Source: an uncultured Bacteroidales bacterium
GTDB lineage: Bacteria; Bacteroidota; Bacteroidia; Bacteroidales; Bacteroidaceae
DNA: 64,000 nt
Direction: 5' to 3'
Assembly (NCBI GenBank): GCA_902779875.1
Contig: CACZCX010000008.1
Coordinates: 62,001-126,000 of the forward strand
Within the stretch, counting starts at the first letter, position 1. Each line of letters opens with the position of its first letter. This document shows, piece after piece, positions 36,149 through 45,687 of the stretch. The position numbers and the translations under genes were made by a program. The notes under the pieces were generated by a model that saw only the letters and a list, made by a program, of their open reading frames with translations, did no database searches and was not told the origin of the DNA.

Positions 36149-37639
36149 TTAGACATCTTCCTTGTTTGCAGTTGCAAAGTTACAAATCCCCTTTGGTTCC
36201 TGCAAAGAATTCATACCTTTAATTCGTTTGGCAACCTCCTCCGGATGGTCCACCAGAAGCTGTCCGTGATTCATCCCCTTGAACACCTCAATATGCACGT
36301 CAGGGCATATGGAGAGCAGATAATCAGCCTGCGGTTTGGCTACGAACGACTCCTTTGTGCCGTACCAGAAATGTATGTCGGGACCTGAAATTGACTCAAG
36401 TTTGTTCGTATAGACGGACTTTTATCCGTCAAGAACCGCCTGTCGGCCGCCGAACGGGAATGTCTGGCGGCATTCTTCAAGCAGCACATCGAAATAGTGC
36501 GAATGGAACACAAAACGCCAGAACCCTGTCCAACGGTAGCAGGTCCAGACGTTGAAGCTCTGATAGTAACGGAGCGGGCCCTCCAGCCAGCGCGGAAGCG
36601 GCAGGAGCGGCGCTGCATCCATGATGGCGTGGTCTATCCGAACCTCGTTACGTTCAAGCACGCGTGACACTATCTTGCCGCCCAGCGAGAGGCCGTAGAG
36701 ACAGTCCACGTGGCCATCGCATCGGGTGCGAATGAAATCTATTACGCGGCGTGCCTGATCATCGATAGTCGTGAATCGGGTCTCACGGCCCAGGGTGAAC
36801 CCATCGGTCTGGAAGGCCATTACGCGGAAATCATTCTCCAGGAGGGCTATCAGGGGCAGGAAAATCCGGTATGAGACGCCCAGGCCGGGAAGGAGCAGGA
36901 GCAGAGGCTTTGTTCCTTTGGCGCTGGCGGGGATGTACCAGTTGTCGTATTCATCGGCCCGGTCATCGGCCTTGAGAAACTCCAGCACCGCTTTGTTGAA
37001 CGGCTCGGGGTTTCTGTGGGCAATGAAATGGTCGCCGTCTATGAAACAGAGCGTTGAGTTTGGGATGCTGCGGGCTATGAGTTTGGTGTGGGACTCCTTG
37101 ACCATATCGTTCCGGCCTGCTATCACGAGCGTGGGGGCCTGGATCCGGGCCAACAGGGAGGGCTCTATGTCGGGGTCGTTCACCATCAGGCCCAGCATCT
37201 CGGCGTTGGCCTTGGCTTCGGGGCTCTTGGCGGCGAACATGCGGGCAATCGCGTACCCCAGTTCTATGGGCCACTGAACGCTCCTTTTTATCCCTTTGGC
37301 ATCCAGGTTGCCGCCGTTCAGGATGAGTCTGAGCACGCGTTCAGGGTACTTGAGGGCGAATATCATGGCAATGTTCGCGCCGTCCGAGAAGCCCAGGATA
37401 TGAGCTCGCTCCAGACTGTGGCTGTCCATGAAGTCCCTCAGGTCATCGGCAAACTGGCGGATCGTGAACGGCGCATCCCCGCGGGGACTCCTGCCGTGGC
37501 CGCGCGTATCGATCGCAAACACGTGATAAGCGGCTGCCAGCGCATCCATCTGATGCTCAAAGTAGCTGCAGTCCTCACCGTTCCCGTGAAGCAGTATCAG
37601 AGGCTCTCCCGCCCCTCTCTCAACAAAATAATTCTCCAT
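36149..37639 (-). pseudogene. Tandem alpha/beta-hydrolase interrupted by an in-frame stop
   Basis: The first hydrolase (about residues 1-240 from the ATG at 37639) has LILLHGNGEDCSYF, GFSDGANIAM (nucleophile elbow GxSxG) and DGDHFIAHRNPEPF (His). A second hydrolase follows (LLLLPGLGVSYRIF, YGLSLGGKIVS). A TAA at 36422-36424 then ends the frame at 405 residues. The same frame continues without gap for about 90 codons (KSVYTNKLESISGPDIHFWY..., GMNHGQLLVDHPEEVAKRI) to TAA 36149-36151, and that part holds the second domain's catalytic His. Without the stop the protein would be 496 residues. Upstream codons to 38017 cross a repeat and are not part of the gene. A TATTTTTG -7 box lies just before the start. 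Confidence 0.8.
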
Positions 37640-37653
37640 CTCCGCAAAAATAC

Positions 37654-37742
37654 AAAAACTGCAACATTGGGGACGGTTCCTAATGTTACAGTTTTGCGGG
37701 AAAACTAACACATTAGGAACCGTCCCCAATGTTGCAGTTTTT
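37654..37742. repeat. REP-like element between divergent genes
   Basis: Two palindromes whose outer arms also pair: GCAACATTGGGGACGG on the left and CCGTCCCCAATGTTGC on the right. The G-for-A change (ATTGGGG) appears in both outer arms, a compensating change that keeps the long hairpin. It lies between the start regions of the hydrolase (minus) and flavoprotein (plus) genes, so it is not only a gene-end element. Confidence 0.85.
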
Positions 37743-37775
37743 TCTACTTTTGCATAAACAAACAGGAGAATCATC

Positions 37776-38393
37776 ATGAAAGTACTACTGGTAAACGGAA
37801 GCCCCCGCCAAAACGGCAACACCTCCGTCGCCCTGGCCGAGATAGCCAAGGCTCTGCAGGAGGAAGGCATCAAAAGTGAAATCGTATGGATCGGCAACAA
37901 GCCCGTGCGCGGCTGCATAGTCTGCAACAAATGCCGCGAGAAAACCGGCGCCTGCACGTTCAACGACGACGTCTGCAACACCATCAGCAGCAAGTTTTCC
38001 GAGTCCGATGCCCTCATCGTGGGCTCCCCCGTCTACTACGGCCAGCCCAACGGCGCGCTGCTCTCCATCATACAGCGCTCGTTCTACTCCAACGGCGCCG
38101 CGATAGCCGGCAAGCCCGCAGCAGCCGTGGCAGTATGCCGCAGAGGTGGCGCATCGGCCTCATTTGACACACTCAACATGCCGTTCATGATGATGAACAT
38201 GCCCATCGTCACCTCGCAGTACTGGAACATCGTCTACGGTCGCGAGCCGGGACAGGCAGCGCTCGACCAGGAGGGCATGCAGACTCTGCGCACCCTGGCC
38301 CGCAACATGGCCTGGCTGCTCAAGTCCACCGACGGCAAACCCGCTCCGGGCCGCGGCAGCGAACCCTGGCAGATGATGAGTTTCATACGCTGA
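37776..38393 (+). CDS. NADPH-dependent FMN reductase-like iron-sulfur flavoprotein
   Basis: 205 residues. Flavodoxin-like fold: VNGSPRQNGNTSVAL (FMN phosphate loop, residues 5-19), VRGCIVCNKCREKTGAC (CxxCxxxxxxC cluster near 47-60), and GSPVYYGQPNGALLS. These proteins pass electrons or reduce small substrates in anaerobes; the partner is unknown. A TACTTTTG -7 box is 20-25 bp upstream. The radical SAM gene follows after 22 bp. Confidence 0.88.
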   Translation: MKVLLVNGSPRQNGNTSVALAEIAKALQEEGIKSEIVWIGNKPVRGCIVCNKCREKTGACTFNDDVCNTISSKFSESDALIVGSPVYYGQPNGALLSIIQRSFYSNGAAIAGKPAAAVAVCRRGGASASFDTLNMPFMMMNMPIVTSQYWNIVYGREPGQAALDQEGMQTLRTLARNMAWLLKSTDGKPAPGRGSEPWQMMSFIR

Positions 38394-38415
38394 CAACACT
38401 CAAACAGGAATCGGG

Positions 38416-39309
38416 ATGCAAGATTACAGACCGATGACCGATTACCTGCGTGGCATTTTCCACGGACGCGTAATCAAGATTGCCGTCAACGCAGGGCTTG
38501 GTTGCCCCAACCGCGACGGCACCGTGGGACGTGACGGCTGCATATACTGTAACAACCTCACGTTCAACCCCTCCTATGCCGCGTCCGATGCAACCGCAAG
38601 CATCACCCGTCAACTTGAGGATGGCGTGCGGTTCAACTCACGCAAGGGCGATTGCATCGGTTATATTGCATATTTCCAGTCATATACCAACACCCATGGC
38701 GATACGGAACGGCTCATCGGCCTTTATGAGGAGGCGCTCCGGTTCCCGGGTGTGAAGGGGCTGGTCATAGCCACCCGCCCCGACAGCATCAGGCCCGACC
38801 TCAGGGACTGGTTTGAGCAGCGATTCGGCCGGAAAGCGCCTCAGGAACATCCGCATCTGCTGGTTGAGATCGGCATCGAGTCCACCATTGACCGCACCCT
38901 GGAACTTATCAACCGCCGTCACACATTCCGTGATGCCCAGGAGTGCATCACAGACCTTGCCGAGCGTGGCATCGACACCGGCGCTCACCTTATATTAGGA
39001 CTGCCGGGTGAGACGCATCAGGATTTCATGACACATGCCGATCGCGTATCGGCCCTACCCGTAAAGACGCTCAAACTGCATCAGCTGCAGGTGGTCCGCG
39101 GCACCGCCCTGGCGCGCATGTATGAGCAGGATCCCGGCAGCATCAGACTGTTCGAGACCCCGCAGGAATACGCTGCCGTGGTCCGCGACTTCATGAAGAG
39201 AGCCCGCAAAGACCTATTCTACGACCGGTTCGTCTCCGAATCTCCCCGCTCCCTCCTCATCGCCCCCGCCTGGAACATCAAACCCCAGGATTTCATCCAA
39301 AAACTGTAA
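38416..39309 (+). CDS. TIGR01212-family radical SAM protein (YhcC-like)
   Basis: 297 residues. The cluster motif is C30-x11-C42-x2-C45 (NAGLGCPNRDG, GCIYCNN), typical of this family and not the usual CxxxCxxC. Further blocks: GLVIATRPDSI, EIGIESTIDRTLELINR, and LHQLQVVRGTALARMY. It is related to Elp3-like radical SAM enzymes and probably acts on RNA, but the reaction is not established. The stop TAA (39307-39309) lies in the left arm of a REP-like repeat (AAACTGTAACATTA). Confidence 0.9.
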   Translation: MQDYRPMTDYLRGIFHGRVIKIAVNAGLGCPNRDGTVGRDGCIYCNNLTFNPSYAASDATASITRQLEDGVRFNSRKGDCIGYIAYFQSYTNTHGDTERLIGLYEEALRFPGVKGLVIATRPDSIRPDLRDWFEQRFGRKAPQEHPHLLVEIGIESTIDRTLELINRRHTFRDAQECITDLAERGIDTGAHLILGLPGETHQDFMTHADRVSALPVKTLKLHQLQVVRGTALARMYEQDPGSIRLFETPQEYAAVVRDFMKRARKDLFYDRFVSESPRSLLIAPAWNIKPQDFIQKL

Positions 39310-39378
39310 CATTAGGGACGGTTCCTAATGTGTTAGTTTTGCGGGAAAACTGCAACATTAGGGACGGTTCTTAATGTA
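39302..39378. repeat. REP-like element after the radical SAM gene
   Basis: A hybrid first palindrome (left arm AACTGTAACATTA, right arm TAATGTGTTAGTT) followed by a second one whose right arm is lost after GGTTCTTAATGT. The mixed arms suggest recombination between the two sub-types. Confidence 0.85.
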
Positions 39379-39384
39379 AAGTAT

Positions 39385-39392
39385 TATATTTG
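39385..39392 (+). promoter_or_regulatory. Promoter -7 element just before the APH-like gene
   Basis: TATATTTG ends 4 bp before the ATG at 39397. A start site at the usual distance would coincide with the start codon, giving a leaderless or nearly leaderless mRNA. Confidence 0.6.
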
Positions 39393-39396
39393 CTGA

Positions 39397-40239
39397 ATGA
39401 TGAAACAGATAGTTTTAGAGGACTATGAGCTCTCCGGAGGCGGGAAGCTGGGCGAGAGCTATATTAAGAAGGATAATCCCGACATCCTTCTGAAGCTCTA
39501 CTCCACACAGCTGGAGAAAATGGGCCTTGACGAATATGAAAGGGCAACCAAAGTATACAATCTGGGACTTCCCTGCCCCGAGCCGGGAGAGCAGGTACGC
39601 ACCACTGACGGCCGTCTGGGAATCCTGTACAAGCGAATTCACGGCAAGCTGTCATACGCGCGCGCCCTCAGTTACCATCCTGAACTTATGGAGCAGTACG
39701 CAGTAGAGTTTGCCGAGCTTTGTAAGAAACTGCACTCCACCGTACCACCGGCCGGCCTGTTCCCAACCATCAAGGACCAGTTCACCGATTACATAAAGGA
39801 GAATCCCTTCCTGACCGACCAGGAGCGCAGCGGCATAATAAAGTACATCAGCAACCTGCCCGATGCAAATACCGCCGTTCACGGCGACCTGCACATAGGC
39901 AACGTGATATTTGACGAAAGCGGCCGGCAATACCTGATAGACCTGAGCGAGTTCAGCACCGGCAGTCCCCTTTTTGATATGGGCATAATCTATCTGCAGT
40001 GCTGTTTCATCCCAAACGAGGTGGAAATGGAACTCTACCACATAACCAAAGATGTATCGGTCAGATTCTGGGACCTCTTTGTAAAGGCCTATTACGGGGC
40101 CGATATAAACGTCGAGGAGTTCAACAAACAGATTCTCCCGTACACCCTTCTGCGCATACTCTGCGTGGAGAAAATGATGGGCCAGCCTGTCCCTCCCATC
40201 CGTCCTCTTTTCCATTCTATATTATTGAACGAACATTGA
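39397..40239 (+). CDS. APH/choline-kinase-like phosphotransferase
   Basis: 280 residues. The Brenner motif AVHGDLHIGNVIFD near residue 165 and the metal-binding LIDLSEFSTGSPLFD near 192 are clear. The N-terminal lobe has GGGKLGESYI and LLKLY. This is the TIGR02172-like subgroup; substrates (small alcohols, sugars or antibiotics) are unknown, and no resistance function should be assumed. The two adjacent ATGs (39397, 39400) lie next to a -7 box. The Dcu carrier gene follows after 10 bp. Confidence 0.85.
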   Translation: MMKQIVLEDYELSGGGKLGESYIKKDNPDILLKLYSTQLEKMGLDEYERATKVYNLGLPCPEPGEQVRTTDGRLGILYKRIHGKLSYARALSYHPELMEQYAVEFAELCKKLHSTVPPAGLFPTIKDQFTDYIKENPFLTDQERSGIIKYISNLPDANTAVHGDLHIGNVIFDESGRQYLIDLSEFSTGSPLFDMGIIYLQCCFIPNEVEMELYHITKDVSVRFWDLFVKAYYGADINVEEFNKQILPYTLLRILCVEKMMGQPVPPIRPLFHSILLNEH

Positions 40240-40249
40240 TTTTCAGCTT

Positions 40250-41593
40250 ATGAGTTTTGTCATGATTCTCCAGCTGCTCATTGTATTGGCAGCGCTTTAT
40301 GTGGGTTCACGCTACGGTAGTCTTGCATTAGGTGCCATATCGGGTATAGGTCTGGCCATCCTGGTCCTGGGTTTCGGCATGAAACCGGGCAATCCGCCCA
40401 CCGATGTCATCTACATCATAATCGCCGCCGTCACCTGCGCAGGAATCATGCAGGCTGCCGGAGGTATGGACTGGCTTATCCAGCTGGCGGAGAAACTGTT
40501 GCGCAAGCACCCCGAGCATATCACATTCCTGGCTCCGCTGTGCACGTTCTTCCTGACCGTCCTGGTGGGAACCGGTCATGTGGTCTACACGCTGATGCCT
40601 ATCATCTGTGATATCTCCCTGAAAAAAGGCATACGTCCCGAGCGTCCCTGCGGTGTGGCATCAGTCGCATCACAGGTGGGTATCACCTGCTCACCCATTG
40701 CCGCGGCGGTGGCATCGTTCGTAATAATAAGCAACGACAACGGATTTGACATAAACAACCTTCAGGTCATTGCAGTCACCATTCCCGCATGTGTGTGCGG
40801 ACTGATGGCTGCCGCCCTCTGCTCTTACAAACGCGGCAAGGACCTTGACAAGGACCCCGTATTCCAGGAGCGCAAGGCCAACCCCAAGATGTACAAGTAC
40901 ATGTACGGCGAGACCGCATCGCTGCTTGACAAGGAGGTCACCAAAAGCGCAAGAATGTCGGTCTACATATTCCTGGGCGCGCTTCTGGTCATCACCCTCT
41001 ACTCATTCTTCCAGATAATCGGCTGCGATATCCGTCCCAAGGTGGCCGGAAAACCCATCGGCATGAACATCATCATCCAGATCGTGATGATTACAGCCGC
41101 AGCGTTGATGATCATAATAGCCAAGGCCAATCCGCGCCAGGCAATCATAGGCAACGTATGGCAGTCAGGAATGGTAGCCGTAATAGCCATTTACGGAATT
41201 GCATGGTTGGCCGATACATACTTCAGCAACTACCTGCCTATGATGCAGGACGGTCTGCAGGGCATCGTAAGCAAATATCCGTGGGCCATAGCGCTGGCAT
41301 TCTTTGCGGTATCCGTCCTGGTCAACAGCCAGGGAGCCGTGGTAGTGGCCATGCTGCCTCTGGCCTACTCGCTGGGCATTCCCGGTCCGGTGCTTCTGGG
41401 TGTTCTGCCATCGGTCTATGGATATTTCTTCATACCCAACTATCCGTCCGATATCGCCACGGTCACCTTTGACCGATCCGGCACCACCCGTATCGGCAAG
41501 TATCTGCTCAACCACTCGTTCATGATGCCCGGCCTGGTGAGCGTGATCACCAGCACGATCGTGGCCACCCTAATAACCAGATTTATCTATTGA
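40250..41593 (+). CDS. Anaerobic C4-dicarboxylate carrier (Dcu family)
   Basis: 447 residues, about 10-12 membrane segments. Dcu motifs: VLVGTGHVVYTLMPIICDIS near residue 104, RPERPCGVASVASQVGITCSPIAAAV region, and YFFIPNYPSDIATVTFDRSGTTRIGKYLLNHSFMMPG at the end (PNYPSDIA... TRIGKYLLNHSF are hallmarks). It exchanges fumarate, malate or aspartate for succinate, fitting fumarate respiration in gut anaerobes. DcuA versus DcuB cannot be decided. It follows the kinase gene by 10 bp. Confidence 0.93.
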   Translation: MSFVMILQLLIVLAALYVGSRYGSLALGAISGIGLAILVLGFGMKPGNPPTDVIYIIIAAVTCAGIMQAAGGMDWLIQLAEKLLRKHPEHITFLAPLCTFFLTVLVGTGHVVYTLMPIICDISLKKGIRPERPCGVASVASQVGITCSPIAAAVASFVIISNDNGFDINNLQVIAVTIPACVCGLMAAALCSYKRGKDLDKDPVFQERKANPKMYKYMYGETASLLDKEVTKSARMSVYIFLGALLVITLYSFFQIIGCDIRPKVAGKPIGMNIIIQIVMITAAALMIIIAKANPRQAIIGNVWQSGMVAVIAIYGIAWLADTYFSNYLPMMQDGLQGIVSKYPWAIALAFFAVSVLVNSQGAVVVAMLPLAYSLGIPGPVLLGVLPSVYGYFFIPNYPSDIATVTFDRSGTTRIGKYLLNHSFMMPGLVSVITSTIVATLITRFIY

Positions 41594-41626
41594 AATGACA
41601 TAGGGAAACGTTCTTTCTGTGTCATT
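41594..41626. repeat. Diverged REP-like palindrome
   Basis: AATGACATAGGGAAACG / TTCTTTCTGTGTCATT: an imperfect palindrome with the same plan as the other elements (GGGAAACGTTC in place of GGGACGGTTC). It lies between the convergent dcu and 1298-residue genes and reaches the latter's stop codon. Confidence 0.6.
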
Positions 41627-44600
41627 CACCAATTCTGATTCAGAATGTATGGAATACCTGAAGCGGTGATACCAGCGGCGTTGATAGTAAACTTGCGGGT
41701 AAAACTGTTGTTGTAGAATTCCACACGGGCACGGCCCTCTTCATCAGTTATGACATTGGGGTTCCAATAGATAGTCCGGCGCGAATCAACATTGCCTTCT
41801 ACCGGACCGTCAGGATACTCTGGTGAATAAAACTGTACGGGCTTGGTAAAACCTTTTACGGTAGTGGTGCGGCGGCCAAGATTACGGATTTCATTGTAAA
41901 AGAGCAGTTCTCTGTCTTGCTTGATCTGTATGTCTACAAGGGTATACCTATTCCAACTGTGATCTAGCCAACACCAAAAATCACCACCAGCTAAAATACA
42001 GATTTCATTGTCTTGGGTAGGCACATACGGAGGAACACTCCCCCCATGTCTCTTGGCCCACTCAAGCATCAGAGGAATAAGATTTTTCATATCCCTGGGA
42101 TACATAGGATTGTCATATACAATAATGCTCTTGACATCAATCATATCAATCCGTTCAGGATCGTCAAACGGCTTATGCGTCAGCAGTTTCTCCATATTAT
42201 GCACATAATAGACCGGACGGACAAATCCCGCCTTTGATGAACTCGCCTCAACATTTGCAGATCCTTCAGATGAACTGAATAATGGATCCGATTGCCCAGG
42301 TTCCAGTCTGATGCCCCGTTCCAGAAAATAGCCGAACAGGTCAGTAGTGTATTCGCCCTGATCAAGTTCCAACTCGGCATCCTCTTCGGCCTCAAATGAA
42401 GTGAAGGTGTCATAATCAATGAACCGTCTCTTTTCACTCTTCTCCTCTATATCAACATCATCTATCATACGTCCCAACTTGCGGCGTTGGTCGGGAGTCA
42501 GGTCAAAATCAGTATAATCAACCTTATAGTCATATATACGATGATCGTTGTGGCTCAGGTCTGTCTCCTGAATCAGATATGGTCTGGGATCAGGTCTGTC
42601 TGCACGTTCAAACCTGATGCGCTTGCTCTTTTCAAATTTTGATTCGCCATCCTTATTCCTTGACATCAGATTGACGGTAAACTTGCCATTTCCGTAAAAG
42701 TCTGGCATATCAAAGCCAAAGTAACCCGTAGAGTCTGTCTGGTAGTCAAAACTCTCGAACAGCGTCTTGTCATCATCTGGTATTACCGATGCATACACAC
42801 CTATGTCTGATACGGGTTGACGCTTGCCGTATGACAATATCCACCCGTTCATGGTGAGACTTTCCTCTATACGGTGTTTCTCCTCAAACTCCTTAAGGCC
42901 GGTCATATACAGCCATTCATAACGTTCCCAGCCCTGAACCATGGTCAGCAGGTTAAGCGCTTCACGGTGTTCATCGTCATCACTTTCCAGGTACCATGCA
43001 GGATCATGTATGTATCCTCTCAAATCTGATGAGAGCAGCAGGTTGGTCTTCAGGTTGTCAGTACGGCCGCCGCCGTAGTCGGTCGCATCACGAACCGACA
43101 GGCAGAAACGGTCACGGAACGGTCTTCCATGCCCATCTGTAAGTTTGAACTCTATAACCTCCTTGCTGCATGACTGACGCAACATACTGTCTGTATTGAC
43201 CGTGATGGAGGGACCTGACAATTCCGGACCGCCGTGGAATATGCTTCGTGATGATAATATATTGCCATCCTTATTATATAAGGTTAATCGGCACACACCT
43301 GCCGGCCATTCTGAACAGTCTATCTCTAACTGACTGTTGTCCATATCATTTATCTCCTCAAAATGGACCACATCACCGCGGCAGGTTACAGCGAGAGCCG
43401 TAAGCTCGCCAAGTCGGTCATCGGTTCGCCAGATATTCACCTGCATACAGGAGTCTGAAAGCATATCGGCAATCATGGAGTAACCACTATCTACAACCTT
43501 AGGCCAACGGCAACGGATTATCTCGCCATCAGAGGTGATGAAATGAGCTGTTTCTAATCCGTCAGATGTGATTATGAATGATCCCATTCCGTCATGTGCG
43601 GTAGGTATAGAGTCCTGCATGGTACGAGTTGCCATATATGATATTCTATTTCCCGTTTCAAATGGATTTCTAACGCCCGAAAGAACAATTACTCCATCGG
43701 TACCGAATCCGTCACTGCCTGTGGCTTTGAATGCGACCCTGCATGGAAGACCATTTACCATGTCACCTCCTTCAGGGTAGAATGAGACTTTGACATTACG
43801 TTTCTGCTCTATGGTCTTGCCACGTTTTTTTTCTACAAGAGGATTATCCTGATTGTTTTCAACGCGTGACTTGTCATACTCTCCATACTTGGGTTGCGTG
43901 TAAACGGGTATGACGCGAGAGAATATCGCTTCGGGACTGAAATCAAGCATATTCTGCGTATATGCCCTTATCTCATAGAAACCACTGGGGTACGCCACTA
44001 TGCCCTGTTTCTCACGTGTCTGCTGCGTACCGGCATCAACTAGCGGAATGACTCCATCGGTCTGTCCTGCCACAATCTTAAGTTTCTGTTGCAGGATAAG
44101 TTGACCGGTAGGTGCCAGAAAATCCACATACAACACACCGCTGGGTGCACGTTCCAATGAAGTGGCATGTGTCACAAAGGCTTTGAACCATATATTCTCT
44201 CCCTGAAAGTATGCCGTATTGTCAAATTCCAGATAGACCTTTTCCTGCGGAAACAGATTGTTGAACTCTTGGATGTTTTCAGCAAACTTAATGAGTTCAC
44301 TGGCATAATCGGCAGAACCGCCTACATTGATTTTGCACGTATCTTTTGGCGGAAAGTAATCATCAGGCAGACATGCGGCAACTTTTTTCTTTGACAGTTC
44401 CCCTGTAAATATTATGTTGTTATCCATTACGGTTCCGTCTTTAAAGAAAAAGCAGGTATCTTCAATGAATGTCATCCCTGACTCAGAATAGAAACGGGCG
44501 CCTTTTTCTCCGGCAATAAATGGAGAGCCGTCCTCTCTGTAATAGTATTTGATTTCCAGGACCTTGTCCTTAAGGTCATGTACCAGCATGATGTTTTCTC

Positions 44601-45522
44601 CTACATCGGCAGAATGTTTCCTTATATCAACAGGTATTTCGGTCCATATCACTTTCTTTTCTTTTCTGACTTTTTCAGTTGTTGTCAGTATGTATCCGTT
44701 CTCTGTCAACCGATTTTCAGAGAAAGACCTTAGGAAATGCTGGCTTGAACCGTAATATGCTCTCTTGCGGTTTGCCTCAAAACTATCGGCCTTACGTTTT
44801 GTCACATTGTCATATGGCTTGTAATAAAAGTAGCCCAGCATATCACAATGAGTCTGTGTCTTGTTTTTTTCTACAGTGAATTTTACCAGATCCACATACA
44901 GTTCATATCCCAATAACGGCAAGTCTATAATCAGAGGTTCTGTGGCCCACGCACTGAATATGCTCTTATTCACTTTTACTGTATCATAAAATTCATCATG
45001 TCTTTCCACTATATCTGAATTGACGGTGCGTTTGCTGTACTTATTCCTATATATACGTCGTATTTCATATGAAGTCTCATCTGATGTATTGAAAATCAGG
45101 GTATTCGCATTTTTTATGGTTGCATGCCTCCCCCATCGGTCATCGCCCAAGAACATACTTTTAAAGTAATTCAGGTCCTTTTTAAAATCCCTTCCGGATT
45201 CGCCTGACACCTCAACCTCAGGCAACTCACTGTTGGCATTTAGTCTGATTAGCAATTCACCCGGATTACGTAACAGATCAAGAGCCTGAGGCTCATAACC
45301 TACAAAACTGAATATTACCGTAGCAGGGAATGATACGTCTTTCAATTCAAAATGCCCATCATTATCAGTGGTTGTGCCTTGAGTCGTACCGTTTACATAA
45401 ACAGTAGCCGATGATAATGGTTCCTGTGTCTGATCGTCAACAACCGTTCCGCGTATTACATTCTGCCCCCATGCAATGACAGAAACAACAGATAAAACTG
45501 CAAACAAAAGAATTTTTCTCAT
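41626..45522 (-). CDS. Large envelope protein with carboxypeptidase-regulatory and macroglobulin-like domains
   Basis: 1298 residues. A signal peptide (ILLFAVLSVVSVIAWGQ) is followed by a CarboxypepD_reg-like domain (VIRGTVVDDQTQEPLSSATV, GHFELKDVSF; residues 22-105). Around residues 415-560 is an MG2-like segment (VYLEFDNTAYFQGENIWFKA, GFYEIRAYTQNML). A second alpha-2-macroglobulin-like stretch lies near 600-760. The C-terminus lacks a barrel and has another MG-like beta domain (WNPNVITDEEGRARVEFYNN). There is no thioester motif. Such proteins are common in Bacteroidota, often near TonB systems, with no assigned role. Here a TonB-domain protein lies divergently at 45688. Confidence 0.78.
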   Translation of the reverse strand: MRKILLFAVLSVVSVIAWGQNVIRGTVVDDQTQEPLSSATVYVNGTTQGTTTDNDGHFELKDVSFPATVIFSFVGYEPQALDLLRNPGELLIRLNANSELPEVEVSGESGRDFKKDLNYFKSMFLGDDRWGRHATIKNANTLIFNTSDETSYEIRRIYRNKYSKRTVNSDIVERHDEFYDTVKVNKSIFSAWATEPLIIDLPLLGYELYVDLVKFTVEKNKTQTHCDMLGYFYYKPYDNVTKRKADSFEANRKRAYYGSSQHFLRSFSENRLTENGYILTTTEKVRKEKKVIWTEIPVDIRKHSADVGENIMLVHDLKDKVLEIKYYYREDGSPFIAGEKGARFYSESGMTFIEDTCFFFKDGTVMDNNIIFTGELSKKKVAACLPDDYFPPKDTCKINVGGSADYASELIKFAENIQEFNNLFPQEKVYLEFDNTAYFQGENIWFKAFVTHATSLERAPSGVLYVDFLAPTGQLILQQKLKIVAGQTDGVIPLVDAGTQQTREKQGIVAYPSGFYEIRAYTQNMLDFSPEAIFSRVIPVYTQPKYGEYDKSRVENNQDNPLVEKKRGKTIEQKRNVKVSFYPEGGDMVNGLPCRVAFKATGSDGFGTDGVIVLSGVRNPFETGNRISYMATRTMQDSIPTAHDGMGSFIITSDGLETAHFITSDGEIIRCRWPKVVDSGYSMIADMLSDSCMQVNIWRTDDRLGELTALAVTCRGDVVHFEEINDMDNSQLEIDCSEWPAGVCRLTLYNKDGNILSSRSIFHGGPELSGPSITVNTDSMLRQSCSKEVIEFKLTDGHGRPFRDRFCLSVRDATDYGGGRTDNLKTNLLLSSDLRGYIHDPAWYLESDDDEHREALNLLTMVQGWERYEWLYMTGLKEFEEKHRIEESLTMNGWILSYGKRQPVSDIGVYASVIPDDDKTLFESFDYQTDSTGYFGFDMPDFYGNGKFTVNLMSRNKDGESKFEKSKRIRFERADRPDPRPYLIQETDLSHNDHRIYDYKVDYTDFDLTPDQRRKLGRMIDDVDIEEKSEKRRFIDYDTFTSFEAEEDAELELDQGEYTTDLFGYFLERGIRLEPGQSDPLFSSSEGSANVEASSSKAGFVRPVYYVHNMEKLLTHKPFDDPERIDMIDVKSIIVYDNPMYPRDMKNLIPLMLEWAKRHGGSVPPYVPTQDNEICILAGGDFWCWLDHSWNRYTLVDIQIKQDRELLFYNEIRNLGRRTTTVKGFTKPVQFYSPEYPDGPVEGNVDSRRTIYWNPNVITDEEGRARVEFYNNSFTRKFTINAAGITASGIPYILNQNW

Positions 45523-45599
45523 AAAAACAACAAGTAGGATTATTGAGGTTGTTTCGACAAATGTAATGATTAATATCTAAAAAAGATATATAGGTTACT

Positions 45600-45630
45600 G
45601 CAACATCGGGGACGGTTCCCTTTGGCCCCC
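45600..45630. repeat. Truncated REP-like element
   Basis: TGCAACATCGGGGACGGTTCCC then unrelated sequence (TTTGGCCCCC). Only the left arm and the core survive. Confidence 0.65.
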
Positions 45631-45687
45631 TCAGACGTATTCTGCACTTATTCACGTTTTGTATGTGAATAATTGAAAGATTGGCAT

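Noticed and set aside
36422..36424. TAA as a recoded (readthrough) sense codon
   Set aside because: No evidence for recoding: TAA ends many other genes here. Nonsense mutation or sequence error is simpler.
37640..38017. Upstream extension of the hydrolase frame
   Set aside because: It crosses the promoter and REP-like repeat and runs antisense to the flavoprotein gene.
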